DNA of 64,000 nt from assembly GCA_052379645.1 (NCBI GenBank), contig JBQSYU010000018.1, one strand, 5' to 3'. The DNA is from Arthrobacter_H sp030452125. GTDB lineage: Bacteria > Actinomycetota > Actinomycetes > Actinomycetales > Micrococcaceae. The position numbers and the translations under genes were made by a program. Below the pieces are notes generated by a model, which saw only the letters and a program-made list of their open reading frames with translations, did no database searches and was not told the DNA's origin. Of this stretch, positions 57,199-64,000 are shown piece after piece. The stretch's first letter is position 1, and each line of letters begins with the position of its first letter.

Positions 57199-58286
57199 TG
57201 GGCGATTTCCTGGTAGGCGGCGAACAACAGGGACGTATCGGGGACCTCGAGCATCCCCGGTTTGGCCAGCCCGTCCAGGACCACGAAACGCAGCAGGTCC
57301 CCGCGGGCCTTCTTATCCCGGCGCATCCCGTCGAGCAGGGACTGCCAGCGGTCGCGGCGGTAGGACACCGGCAGGCCCAGGGACTCGAGGATGTTCCGGT
57401 GCCGGTCCGCCAGCTCGTCGCTGATCCGGCCCATCGAACGGGCCAGTTCGGCGGCGAAGACCAGGCCGATGGACACCGCTGCCCCGTGGCGCATCTGGTA
57501 GCGCTCGGCCAATTCGATGGAGTGGGCCAGGGTGTGTCCGTAGTTCAGGAACTCGCGCTGGCCTGCTTCGCGCAGGTCGCTGGACACGATCCGTGCCTTC
57601 ACGGCGATGGTCCGTTCGATGATCTCGCGTAGCTGCTCGGTTCCGGCGGTGGAGGCGGCCTTCGGATCGGCCTCGATGATCTCCAGGATGCGCGGATCGG
57701 CGATGAAACCGCATTTAACCGCCTCGGCCAGTCCGGTGATCAGCTCGTTCGGCGGCAGGGTGGCCAGGGCATCCAGATCGACCAGGACCCCCGCCGGCGG
57801 GTGGAAGGAGCCCACGAGGTTCTTGCCCTCGGCCGTGTTGATGCCGGTCTTGCCACCGACCGCGGCGTCGACCATGCCCAACAGCGAGGTCGGGACGTGG
57901 ATGACCTTGAGCCCGCGGAGCCAGGTGGCGGCGACGAATCCGGCCAGATCGCTCACCGCTCCACCACCGACCGAGACGATGGCATCGGAGCGGGTGTAGT
58001 CGTTCTGGCCCAGGACCTTCCAGCAGAAGGACGCGACCTCGATGTGCTTGCCCTCTTCGGCGTCCGGGATCTCTGCGGTCATCGCCGTGAGACCGGCGGC
58101 CTCCAGATCGGATTTGACGGTGTCACCGGTGGTGCGCAGGGCCCGCGGGTGGATGATCAGGACTTTGCGGACCCGCTCCCCCAGCAGACCCGGCAGTTCC
58201 CCGAGCAATTGCTCTCCCACGACGACGTCGTAGTTGTCCTCAGGGGCCGTACCCGTCACGCTGATGCGGGTCGAAGCGCTGCTCAT
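57195..58286 (-). CDS. aroB: 3-dehydroquinate synthase
   Basis: It converts DAHP to 3-dehydroquinate using NAD and a divalent metal. The 363-residue protein has SVGGGAVSDLAGFVAATWLRG, PTSLLGMVDAAVGGKTGINT, the substrate Lys region LAEAVKCGF and metal ligands in LNYGHTLAHSIE. ATG at 58286 overlaps aroK as ATGA. Confidence 0.96.
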   Translation of the reverse strand: MSSASTRISVTGTAPEDNYDVVVGEQLLGELPGLLGERVRKVLIIHPRALRTTGDTVKSDLEAAGLTAMTAEIPDAEEGKHIEVASFCWKVLGQNDYTRSDAIVSVGGGAVSDLAGFVAATWLRGLKVIHVPTSLLGMVDAAVGGKTGINTAEGKNLVGSFHPPAGVLVDLDALATLPPNELITGLAEAVKCGFIADPRILEIIEADPKAASTAGTEQLREIIERTIAVKARIVSSDLREAGQREFLNYGHTLAHSIELAERYQMRHGAAVSIGLVFAAELARSMGRISDELADRHRNILESLGLPVSYRRDRWQSLLDGMRRDKKARGDLLRFVVLDGLAKPGMLEVPDTSLLFAAYQEIAQ

Positions 58287-58816
58287 GTGGTGATGCCTCC
58301 AGATGTTGATGCATGACGCCGGTAGGCGCCCTCGATGTCTTCTGCCAACCGCGCGACGGATCCCGTGCGCGCGTCGATGGTCAGGCTGGCGCAAGCACGA
58401 TACAGGGACTCGCGCTCCGCAAGGATATCGGCCCAGCGCCGGATCGGGTCCCCGTCGAGCAGGGGCCGACCCGAATCGGCCTCGATCCGCGGGCGGACCG
58501 TGGCCAGATCGGTGTGCAGGTAGACCGTGAAGGAGCCGGCCAACAGGTCGCGGTTCCCCGGGTCCAGGACCACGCCGCCGCCGGTGGCGATCACGGACGG
58601 TTCCTCCCGTGAGGCCGCCCGGGCCAGGGTGGTGCTCTCCACGGTGCGGAAGGCCGCCTCTCCCCTCTTGGCGAAGAGTCCCGCGATGCTGCCATGCCCG
58701 GCGGTGATCTCCTCGTCGGTGTCCACGAAGCGGTATCCCAACCGGTCGGCCAGGGCCCGGCCCACGACCGATTTACCGCTGGCCATGGGCCCGATCAGGA
58801 AGATGTCCTGCACCAT
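58283..58816 (-). CDS. aroK: Shikimate kinase
   Basis: It phosphorylates shikimate at the 3-hydroxyl. The 177-residue P-loop kinase has GPMASGKS (9-16), the shikimate/Mg site FVDTDEEI, GEAAFRTVE, ATGGGVV and the lid Arg in GRPLL. ATG at 58816 overlaps the aroC stop as TGATG. Confidence 0.95.
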   Translation of the reverse strand: MVQDIFLIGPMASGKSVVGRALADRLGYRFVDTDEEITAGHGSIAGLFAKRGEAAFRTVESTTLARAASREEPSVIATGGGVVLDPGNRDLLAGSFTVYLHTDLATVRPRIEADSGRPLLDGDPIRRWADILAERESLYRACASLTIDARTGSVARLAEDIEGAYRRHASTSGGITT

Positions 58817-60015
58817 CAGTGGCGGACCGATCCCAGGGAATCGGGGATGGAATCCAGGTAGGAATCCAGGTTCCGGCGGGTTTCGGTCAACGAGTCGCCC
58901 CCGAACTTCTCCAACACCGCCTGGGCCAGTACCAGGGCGACCATGGCTTCGGCGACGACCCCGGCCGCCGGGACGGCACAGACATCGGAACGCTGGTGGT
59001 GGGCGGTGGTCTCCTCGCCGGTGGCCGTGTCGATGGTGCGCAGGGCCCGGGGCACGGTGGCGATGGGCTTCATGGCGGCCCTGACGCGCAGCGGATCCCC
59101 GATGCTCATGCCGCCTTCGATGCCTCCGGCGCGGTTGGAGGAGCGGCCGATGGTGCCGTCCTCCTCACGGACGATCTCGTCGTGGGCTGCCGAGCCGCGG
59201 CGGGCGGCGGTGAGGAAGCCATCTCCGACCTCGACCCCCTTGATGGCCTGGATGCCCATCAGGGCGGCGGCCAGGCGGCCGTCGAGGCGACGGTCCCAAT
59301 GGACGTAGGAGCCCAGACCGGGAGGCAGGTTGTAGGCGATGACCTCCACGATGCCGCCGAGGGTCTCGCCGTCCTTATGGGCTCCATCGACCTCGGAAAC
59401 CATGGCGTCTGAGGTATCCCGATCGAAGCAGCGCAACGGGTCGGCGTCCAGGGCGACGACGTCCTCGGGAAGGGGCAGGGCGGCGGTTTCGGGAACCGAG
59501 ACGCTGCCCACGGCCACGGTGTGGCTGATCAGTTCGATGCCCAGTCCGGCCAGCAGGCGTGATGCTGCGGTTCCCAAGGCGACCCGGGCCGCGGTTTCGC
59601 GGGCGCTGGCGCGCTCGAGCACGGGGCGGGCGTCATCGAAGTCGTATTTCTGCATGCCGGTGAAGTCGGCATGTCCCGGACGTGGCCGGGTCAAGGGCGC
59701 ATTACGCGCCAGGGAGGCCAATTCGGCGTCGTCCACCGGGTCGGCGTTCATCACCTTTTCCCATTTGGGCCATTCGGTGTTCGCGACCTCGATGGCCACC
59801 GGCCCACCCTGGGTGAGTCCATGGCGGACCCCACCGACGAAACTGACCTGGTCCTTCTCGAACTTCATCCGGGCGCCGCGCCCGTAGCCGAGCCGGCGCC
59901 GGGCCAGGGCATCCTGGACGTCGGTCGTGGTCAGGGGCACACCGGCAGGCAGGCCCTCCAGGATTCCTACGAGTGCGGGTCCGTGTGATTCGCCCGCCGT
60001 CAACCATCGCAACAT
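58816..60015 (-). CDS. aroC: Chorismate synthase
   Basis: It eliminates phosphate from EPSP to give chorismate using reduced FMN. The 399-residue protein has MLRWLTAGESHGPALVGI, the signature GRGARMKFEKDQV, RPGHADFTGMQKY, RASARETAARVALG and RSSNRAGGIEGGMS. ATG at 60015 is preferred because relatives start MLRWLTAGESHG; ATG three codons upstream (60024) is possible. It lies between aroE and aroK. The 5-enolpyruvylshikimate enzyme AroA is not in the window. Confidence 0.95.
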   Translation of the reverse strand: MLRWLTAGESHGPALVGILEGLPAGVPLTTTDVQDALARRRLGYGRGARMKFEKDQVSFVGGVRHGLTQGGPVAIEVANTEWPKWEKVMNADPVDDAELASLARNAPLTRPRPGHADFTGMQKYDFDDARPVLERASARETAARVALGTAASRLLAGLGIELISHTVAVGSVSVPETAALPLPEDVVALDADPLRCFDRDTSDAMVSEVDGAHKDGETLGGIVEVIAYNLPPGLGSYVHWDRRLDGRLAAALMGIQAIKGVEVGDGFLTAARRGSAAHDEIVREEDGTIGRSSNRAGGIEGGMSIGDPLRVRAAMKPIATVPRALRTIDTATGEETTAHHQRSDVCAVPAAGVVAEAMVALVLAQAVLEKFGGDSLTETRRNLDSYLDSIPDSLGSVRH

Positions 60016-60041
60016 GATCTCCATCCTGCCATGCCCATGGC

Positions 60042-60908
60042 TCAGTTCCGGGGGTGGGGCAGCCCCACTGCGTCACACATCACATTTGTGACTTGGCCCC
60101 AGTCGGCTTCGGTGACCCCGCTGAACATCTTCACCTGTTCAACCGCTTGGTGCAGGAGCATGGACAGTCCCCCGATCACGGTCCCGCCGGCGGCTTCCCA
60201 GGCCGAGGCCAGGGCACTGGGCCAGGGGTCGTACGCCACGTCGAGCAGCGCGGTCCCCGGGCGCAGGGTGGGCAGGTCCAGATCCTGGATCAGCCCGTCC
60301 GCGGCATGCGGGGGCAAGGTGGAGACCACCGCGTCGTAGCCTTCCAACCGCCGGGCCGCCGTCGCCACGTCAATGGCCTCGGCGGTACAACCCAGTGTCG
60401 TGGCCAGTTCGAGGACTCCTGCGGCCCGGGACCCGTCACGGACGACGTAGTCCACGCTCTGCGCGCCCATGCTCCGCAGGGCTTCGGTGGCCGCGCTCGC
60501 GGTGCCTCCCGCCCCGAGGACGGCCACGGCCCCCACCCGGTAGGCGCCGGCGTCGCCCAGGGCGCGGACGATCCCGTCGACGTCGGTGTTCTCCCCGCGC
60601 AGGTGGACCCGTCCCTCGGCCCGGCCGACCACGATGGTGTTCAGCACCCCCAGCCGCTGGACGCGTTCGGAGATGCTGTCCATCAAGGGCACCATGGCCT
60701 GTTTCAGGGGCATGGTCACCGAGGCACCCGTCCATCCGGGTTCCGTGCGCATCCTGGCGGTCAGTTCCCGGGCCTGCCCTGTGCCGGCCTCCACCCGTTG
60801 GTAGTCGATCGGGACCCGGAGTCGGGCGTAGGCGGCCTGGTGCAGGGACGGGGACTTCGAATGGGCGATCGGCTGTCCGAAGACCGCGGCCCGGGCTGGG
60901 TGGCTCAC
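60042..60908 (-). CDS. aroE: Shikimate dehydrogenase
   Basis: It reduces 3-dehydroshikimate with NADPH. The 288-residue protein has the substrate domain AAVFGQPIAHSKSPSLHQAAY, VTMPLKQ (Lys) and GENTDVDGIVRAL (Asp). The nucleotide domain follows with AVLGAGGTASAATEAL and the C-terminal GGLSMLLHQAVEQVKMF. GTG at 60908 overlaps mltG as GTGA and gives the expected length; an upstream ATG at 60935 is less likely. Confidence 0.93.
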   Translation of the reverse strand: MSHPARAAVFGQPIAHSKSPSLHQAAYARLRVPIDYQRVEAGTGQARELTARMRTEPGWTGASVTMPLKQAMVPLMDSISERVQRLGVLNTIVVGRAEGRVHLRGENTDVDGIVRALGDAGAYRVGAVAVLGAGGTASAATEALRSMGAQSVDYVVRDGSRAAGVLELATTLGCTAEAIDVATAARRLEGYDAVVSTLPPHAADGLIQDLDLPTLRPGTALLDVAYDPWPSALASAWEAAGGTVIGGLSMLLHQAVEQVKMFSGVTEADWGQVTNVMCDAVGLPHPRN

Positions 60909-62545
60909 TTGCAGATGTCCTCGTTGTCGGAGCACCAGTCCCTGAACTCCTGCTGGTAGACCTTGTGCTGCTCATAGGTCTTGGCGAACTTCGTTTCACC
61001 GGTCTCGGTATTGACGGTCACCCAGTAGTAGTAGTCGTTCTTCTCGGGGTGGATGGCCGCGTCGATGGCCTTGTCGCCGGGCGAACCGATGGGCGTGGGG
61101 GGAAGGCCCCGGTGCTGGTACGAGTTGTACTTATTGCTCTTGTCCGCCTTCTCCTCCTTGCTCAGCTGCAGGGTGTAGCGGTCCAGGCCGTAGATGACGC
61201 TGGAGTCGACCTGCAGGAGCCCGTCGGTCTCCTTGTTGTCAGGCTTCAGCCGGTTGTCCAGTGCCCCGGAGACGATCTTGTAGTCCTTCGGGCTGGCCTC
61301 GGCCTGCAGGATGCTGGCGATCTTCAGGGCGCGGTACTGCTTGGCCGGATCCGTGACGCCCTGGCTGGTGAGCTCCTTGGTGGTGGCATCGACCATCTCC
61401 TGGAGCATGTCCTCGGCGGTGGCATCGAGCGGGAACCGGTATTCGCCCGGATGCAGGTACCCTTCGAGGTTCTTCACCGGCTTCTTGAGCCCGAACTTCT
61501 CGGGCTGGTCATTGAGGTCCTCGAGGTCACCGAGGGAAACACCGGTGTCCTCGGAGATCTTCTCGAACACCGCCTTGGTCCTGACGTTCTGCTTCACCGC
61601 CACATAGCTGACCTTGTCCGCGGCCTCGCCGATCAGGATGTCCGCGGCGTCCTGGGCTGCCATCTTGTATTTGAGCTGGTACTCCCCCGGATGGATTTCC
61701 TTGTTCTCGGCATCCGAGTCCTGGACGGCCTCGAGGAAGATCTTGCGGTCGGACACGATGTCCTTCTCGGTCAGGTGTCCGCCGATGACCGAGGGACCCC
61801 AGCCGGGTTCGACGGTGAAGGTCACTTCGCCTTCCCCGGGGCCCGGGTAGTCCTCGGTGGTCCACATGCCCAGGATGTTCTGGAGCAGCAGCACGGTGAT
61901 GGCCAGGATGATGGCGAAGATGCCGATCACGATGGCCATGATCACGTTCCGACGCTTTCGGCGTCGCTTGCGGACCCCCGGGGTCGATTGGCTTCCGTTG
62001 AGCAGGGATTCGGTGGGGCTCTCCTCCTCGGCCTCCGGCTCGGGGTCGGCGAGCAGGAGATCCTCGGCCGCGGGCGCCTCGGAGGGGGCCTGGGCCGCGA
62101 GGGGTCCGGGGGTGTGTTCGGTGCCCACGTCGTCGGAATCAACCGGCGGGTGCGCCTGGAGCAACTCGGCCTGATGGTGATCACGCACCGGAAGGTCCTC
62201 GGGCGCCGGGTCCTCGACGGGTCCGCCGTCCTCCGTCACGGGGTCAGGAGTTCCGCCATCCCCGGTGTCGGCCGTCATTGCCGCGGGTGCGGTGGGTTCG
62301 GTATCCACGGGTTCGGGTTCGGTCGGGTCGGGATCGGCTGGTGCGGCGGCGTGCTGGGCCGCCGCCGGATGGGCCGGCTCCTCCCCGGGTGCGTGTTCAT
62401 CCCAGGGGGCGGTCGGTGCCGCGCGGCGACGGCCCGAACGTAGACGACGGAACGGCGCGGGCGCCTCGGGCACCCCGGTGCCGTCGGCGCGCTCCTGAGG
62501 ACCCCCGGGTTCGACGCCGGGGCCCTCGGATTGCTGCTCGTTCAT
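60905..62545 (-). CDS. mltG: Endolytic murein transglycosylase MltG
   Basis: MltG cleaves nascent peptidoglycan strands and sets glycan length. The 546-residue protein has an unusually long cytoplasmic N-terminus of 200 acidic, Pro/Ala/Glu-rich residues. A basic anchor (VRKRRRKRRN) and one membrane helix (about 201-224) follow, then a LysM-like segment and the YceG catalytic domain. Catalytic Glu is in IASILQAEASP, with NRLKPDN, VDSSVIYGL, GLPPTPIGSPG and HPEKNDYYYWV following. ATG at 62545; the gene lies 13 bases after ruvX. Confidence 0.93.
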   Translation of the reverse strand: MNEQQSEGPGVEPGGPQERADGTGVPEAPAPFRRLRSGRRRAAPTAPWDEHAPGEEPAHPAAAQHAAAPADPDPTEPEPVDTEPTAPAAMTADTGDGGTPDPVTEDGGPVEDPAPEDLPVRDHHQAELLQAHPPVDSDDVGTEHTPGPLAAQAPSEAPAAEDLLLADPEPEAEEESPTESLLNGSQSTPGVRKRRRKRRNVIMAIVIGIFAIILAITVLLLQNILGMWTTEDYPGPGEGEVTFTVEPGWGPSVIGGHLTEKDIVSDRKIFLEAVQDSDAENKEIHPGEYQLKYKMAAQDAADILIGEAADKVSYVAVKQNVRTKAVFEKISEDTGVSLGDLEDLNDQPEKFGLKKPVKNLEGYLHPGEYRFPLDATAEDMLQEMVDATTKELTSQGVTDPAKQYRALKIASILQAEASPKDYKIVSGALDNRLKPDNKETDGLLQVDSSVIYGLDRYTLQLSKEEKADKSNKYNSYQHRGLPPTPIGSPGDKAIDAAIHPEKNDYYYWVTVNTETGETKFAKTYEQHKVYQQEFRDWCSDNEDICK

Positions 62546-62558
62546 CCTCTGATGTCCT

Positions 62559-63050
62559 TCACTGAAGATCGGTGCTGGCGGAACGCCCTCCGGAAATGAC
62601 GGAGTCCCCCACATCGCGCTGTAGTGATTTTTGCATATCCAGCGCTTGTTGCAGAATATCCGCTGCGGCGACCTGGTCCACCACTTGACGATGTTTCCTT
62701 CCGTCGAGCCCGGAATCATGCAGGGCCCGATGCGCCGAAACCGTGGTCAGACGCTCGTCGATCAGCCGCACAGACACCCCGGGAGCCTGCTCCTGGAGCC
62801 CTTCGGCCAGGAGCGAGGCGTAGTCGCGGGCCATCTGTGTCGAGCCTGTTTCATGACCGCGGAGGGACCGGGGCAACCCCACGAACACCTGGACTGCTGC
62901 GTGTTCGACCACGAGCTTCGCCAGGACGCGCAGATCGCTGTTCTTCTTCAGATCCCGTTTCAAGGTCTTCAGCGGTGTGGCCAGCACCCCGTCGGGGTCG
63001 CAGAGGGCCACCCCGACGCGTGCCATGCCCACGTCGACCCCAAATTTCAC
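62559..63050 (-). CDS. ruvX: Putative pre-16S rRNA nuclease / Holliday junction resolvase-like protein (YqgF family)
   Basis: YqgF/RuvX has an RNase H fold and matures the 16S rRNA 5' end. The 163-residue protein has the catalytic Asp in MKFGVDVGMARVGVA, then FVGLPRSLRG, the Glu in LIDERLTTVSA and a final Asp in VDQVAAADILQ. ATG at 63050, preceded by GGAG. The alaS-ruvX-mltG order is conserved widely in Gram-positives. Confidence 0.92.
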   Translation of the reverse strand: MKFGVDVGMARVGVALCDPDGVLATPLKTLKRDLKKNSDLRVLAKLVVEHAAVQVFVGLPRSLRGHETGSTQMARDYASLLAEGLQEQAPGVSVRLIDERLTTVSAHRALHDSGLDGRKHRQVVDQVAAADILQQALDMQKSLQRDVGDSVISGGRSASTDLQ

Positions 63051-63082
63051 TCCGCGCGGAGGGCCCGGCGCGTCGGAGCCGC

Positions 63083-64000
63083 TCAGGATCGTTCCGCGAT
63101 CTGGCGCAGGACCGCGGCCAGCGCATCGCCGGTCCGGGCGGGATCGGAGCCGCCGCCCTGGGCGACGTCGTCCTTCCCGCCGCCGCCGCCGCCGAGGATG
63201 CCGGCGGCTGTGCGCACCAGGGCCCCGGCCTTGACGCCGAGCCCGCGGGCGGCCTCATTGGTGGCCACCAGGACCAAAGGCCGTGAGTTGGCGACGCCGG
63301 TCAACGCCACGGCGGCCGGTTCGGAGCCCAACCGGTTGCGCAGGTCCAGGGCCAAGGCGCGCAGGTCATCCGCCGAGGCGACCGCCCCGGCATCGTGGGC
63401 CAGGACCCTCACCCCGGCCACCTCGCGGGCCTGGGAGAGCAGTGCGCCGGCCTGTGCGGAGCGCTGCTCGGCCCGCAACTTCTCGATTTCCTTCTCGGCG
63501 GCCTTCAACCGGGACAAGGTTGCATGGATGCGGTCGGTCAATTCCATCGACGGGACACGGAACAAATCGGTCAGTTCGTTGACCAGTGCCCGTTCCGCGG
63601 CTCCGTGGCGGAAGGCCTCCATCCCCACGAGTGCCTCGACCCGTCGGTTGCCCGAGCCCACCGACTGCTCCCCCAGCAGGGTCAGGCTGCCGATCTGGGA
63701 GGTGTTGGCCACATGGGTGCCACCACACAGTTCGCGCGACCAGGCCCCATCGATCTCCACGACGCGCACGGTGTTCCCGTACTTCTCGCCGAAGAGGCTC
63801 ATGGCGCCCATGTCCTTGGCCTCATCCAAGCCCATGACGTTGGTCTGGACCTCGTAGCTGTTGCGGATGGCCAGGTTGGCGACTTCCTCGACCTCGGAGC
63901 GGGCGGCCTGCGACAAGGCCTCGGTCCAGCTGAAGTCGAAGCGCAGGTAGCCGGCCTTGTTGAACGAACCGGACTGGCTCGCCTCGGGACCGAGGATCTG
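63083..64000 (-). CDS. alaS: Alanine--tRNA ligase, C-terminal part (cut by window edge)
   Basis: The last 305 residues of AlaRS are present; the 5' part lies beyond the window. Seen are the editing-domain start (ILGPEASQSGSFNKAGYLRFDF), the editing zinc motif ELCGGTHVANT with Cys and His, then a coiled-coil (RLKAAEKEIEKLRAEQRS). The Gly-rich DHHA1/C-Ala domain GGGGGGKDDVAQGGG follows. It is the promoter-proximal gene of the shikimate block within this window. Confidence 0.95.
   Translation of the reverse strand, partial: QILGPEASQSGSFNKAGYLRFDFSWTEALSQAARSEVEEVANLAIRNSYEVQTNVMGLDEAKDMGAMSLFGEKYGNTVRVVEIDGAWSRELCGGTHVANTSQIGSLTLLGEQSVGSGNRRVEALVGMEAFRHGAAERALVNELTDLFRVPSMELTDRIHATLSRLKAAEKEIEKLRAEQRSAQAGALLSQAREVAGVRVLAHDAGAVASADDLRALALDLRNRLGSEPAAVALTGVANSRPLVLVATNEAARGLGVKAGALVRTAAGILGGGGGGKDDVAQGGGSDPARTGDALAAVLRQIAERS

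Overview
This window is a stretch of core chromosome from a high-GC Gram-positive bacterium of the Actinomycetota. The gene order alaS-ruvX-mltG-aroE-aroC-aroK-aroB-efp-nusB-pyrR-pyrB-pyrC-carA-carB-pyrF-mihF-gmk-rpoZ-coaBC-metK-priA is characteristic of Micrococcales. The protein sequences look most like Arthrobacter and other Micrococcaceae; I do not assign a genus. No rRNA, tRNA, CRISPR array, insertion sequence or prophage was seen, and no gap between genes exceeds about 275 bases.

Layout. 1-3.1 kb, minus strand: start of ctaD, ctaC (cytochrome oxidase), erpA and an M20 peptidase. 3.1-6.0 kb: a DUF3043 membrane protein, pyrD and an alpha/beta hydrolase. 6.0-13.6 kb, minus: uppS, recO, leuA with a leucine-rich leader peptide, then the chain phoH-ybeY-CBS protein-era. 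13.9-18.9 kb: a GerMN lipoprotein, rsmE-dnaJ-hrcA with a CIRCE operator, and a DUF3097 protein. 19-24.9 kb: DUF4870, lepA-hemW, an orphan PemK/MazF-like protein, rpsT and holA. 24.9-32.1 kb, minus: leuS-degV-comEA-comEC-holA, headed by a candidate attenuator. 32.2-37.6 kb: glycerol use (glpD, glpF, glpK) with a divergent SorC/DeoR-type regulator. 37.6-53.2 kb: an alpha/beta hydrolase, then the large minus-strand pyrimidine/nucleotide block ending in priA. 53.4-55.5 kb: two plus-strand genes (an SDR and a PrsW-like protease). 55.6-64 kb, minus: the shikimate block from alaS to nusB.

How the genes work together. Most minus-strand genes are packed with 1-4 base overlaps (ATGA, GTGA, TGATG), implying long translationally coupled operons. 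The pyr operon makes UMP precursors and carbamoyl phosphate and carries a PyrR-binding hairpin just before the pyrR ribosome site. The aro block makes chorismate. The hrcA-dnaJ-rsmE and phoH-ybeY-era groups serve protein folding and ribosome maturation. The glp genes take up, phosphorylate and oxidise glycerol.

The most notable signals are regulatory rather than new protein systems: a 20-residue leuA leader peptide with four consecutive leucine codons, a short leader ORF plus terminator ahead of leuS, a 39-codon ORF whose stop overlaps the ctaC start, related palindromes at the glp promoters, and repeated leaderless starts (a -10 hexamer 6-7 bases before the start codon). I found no convincing undescribed multi-gene system.
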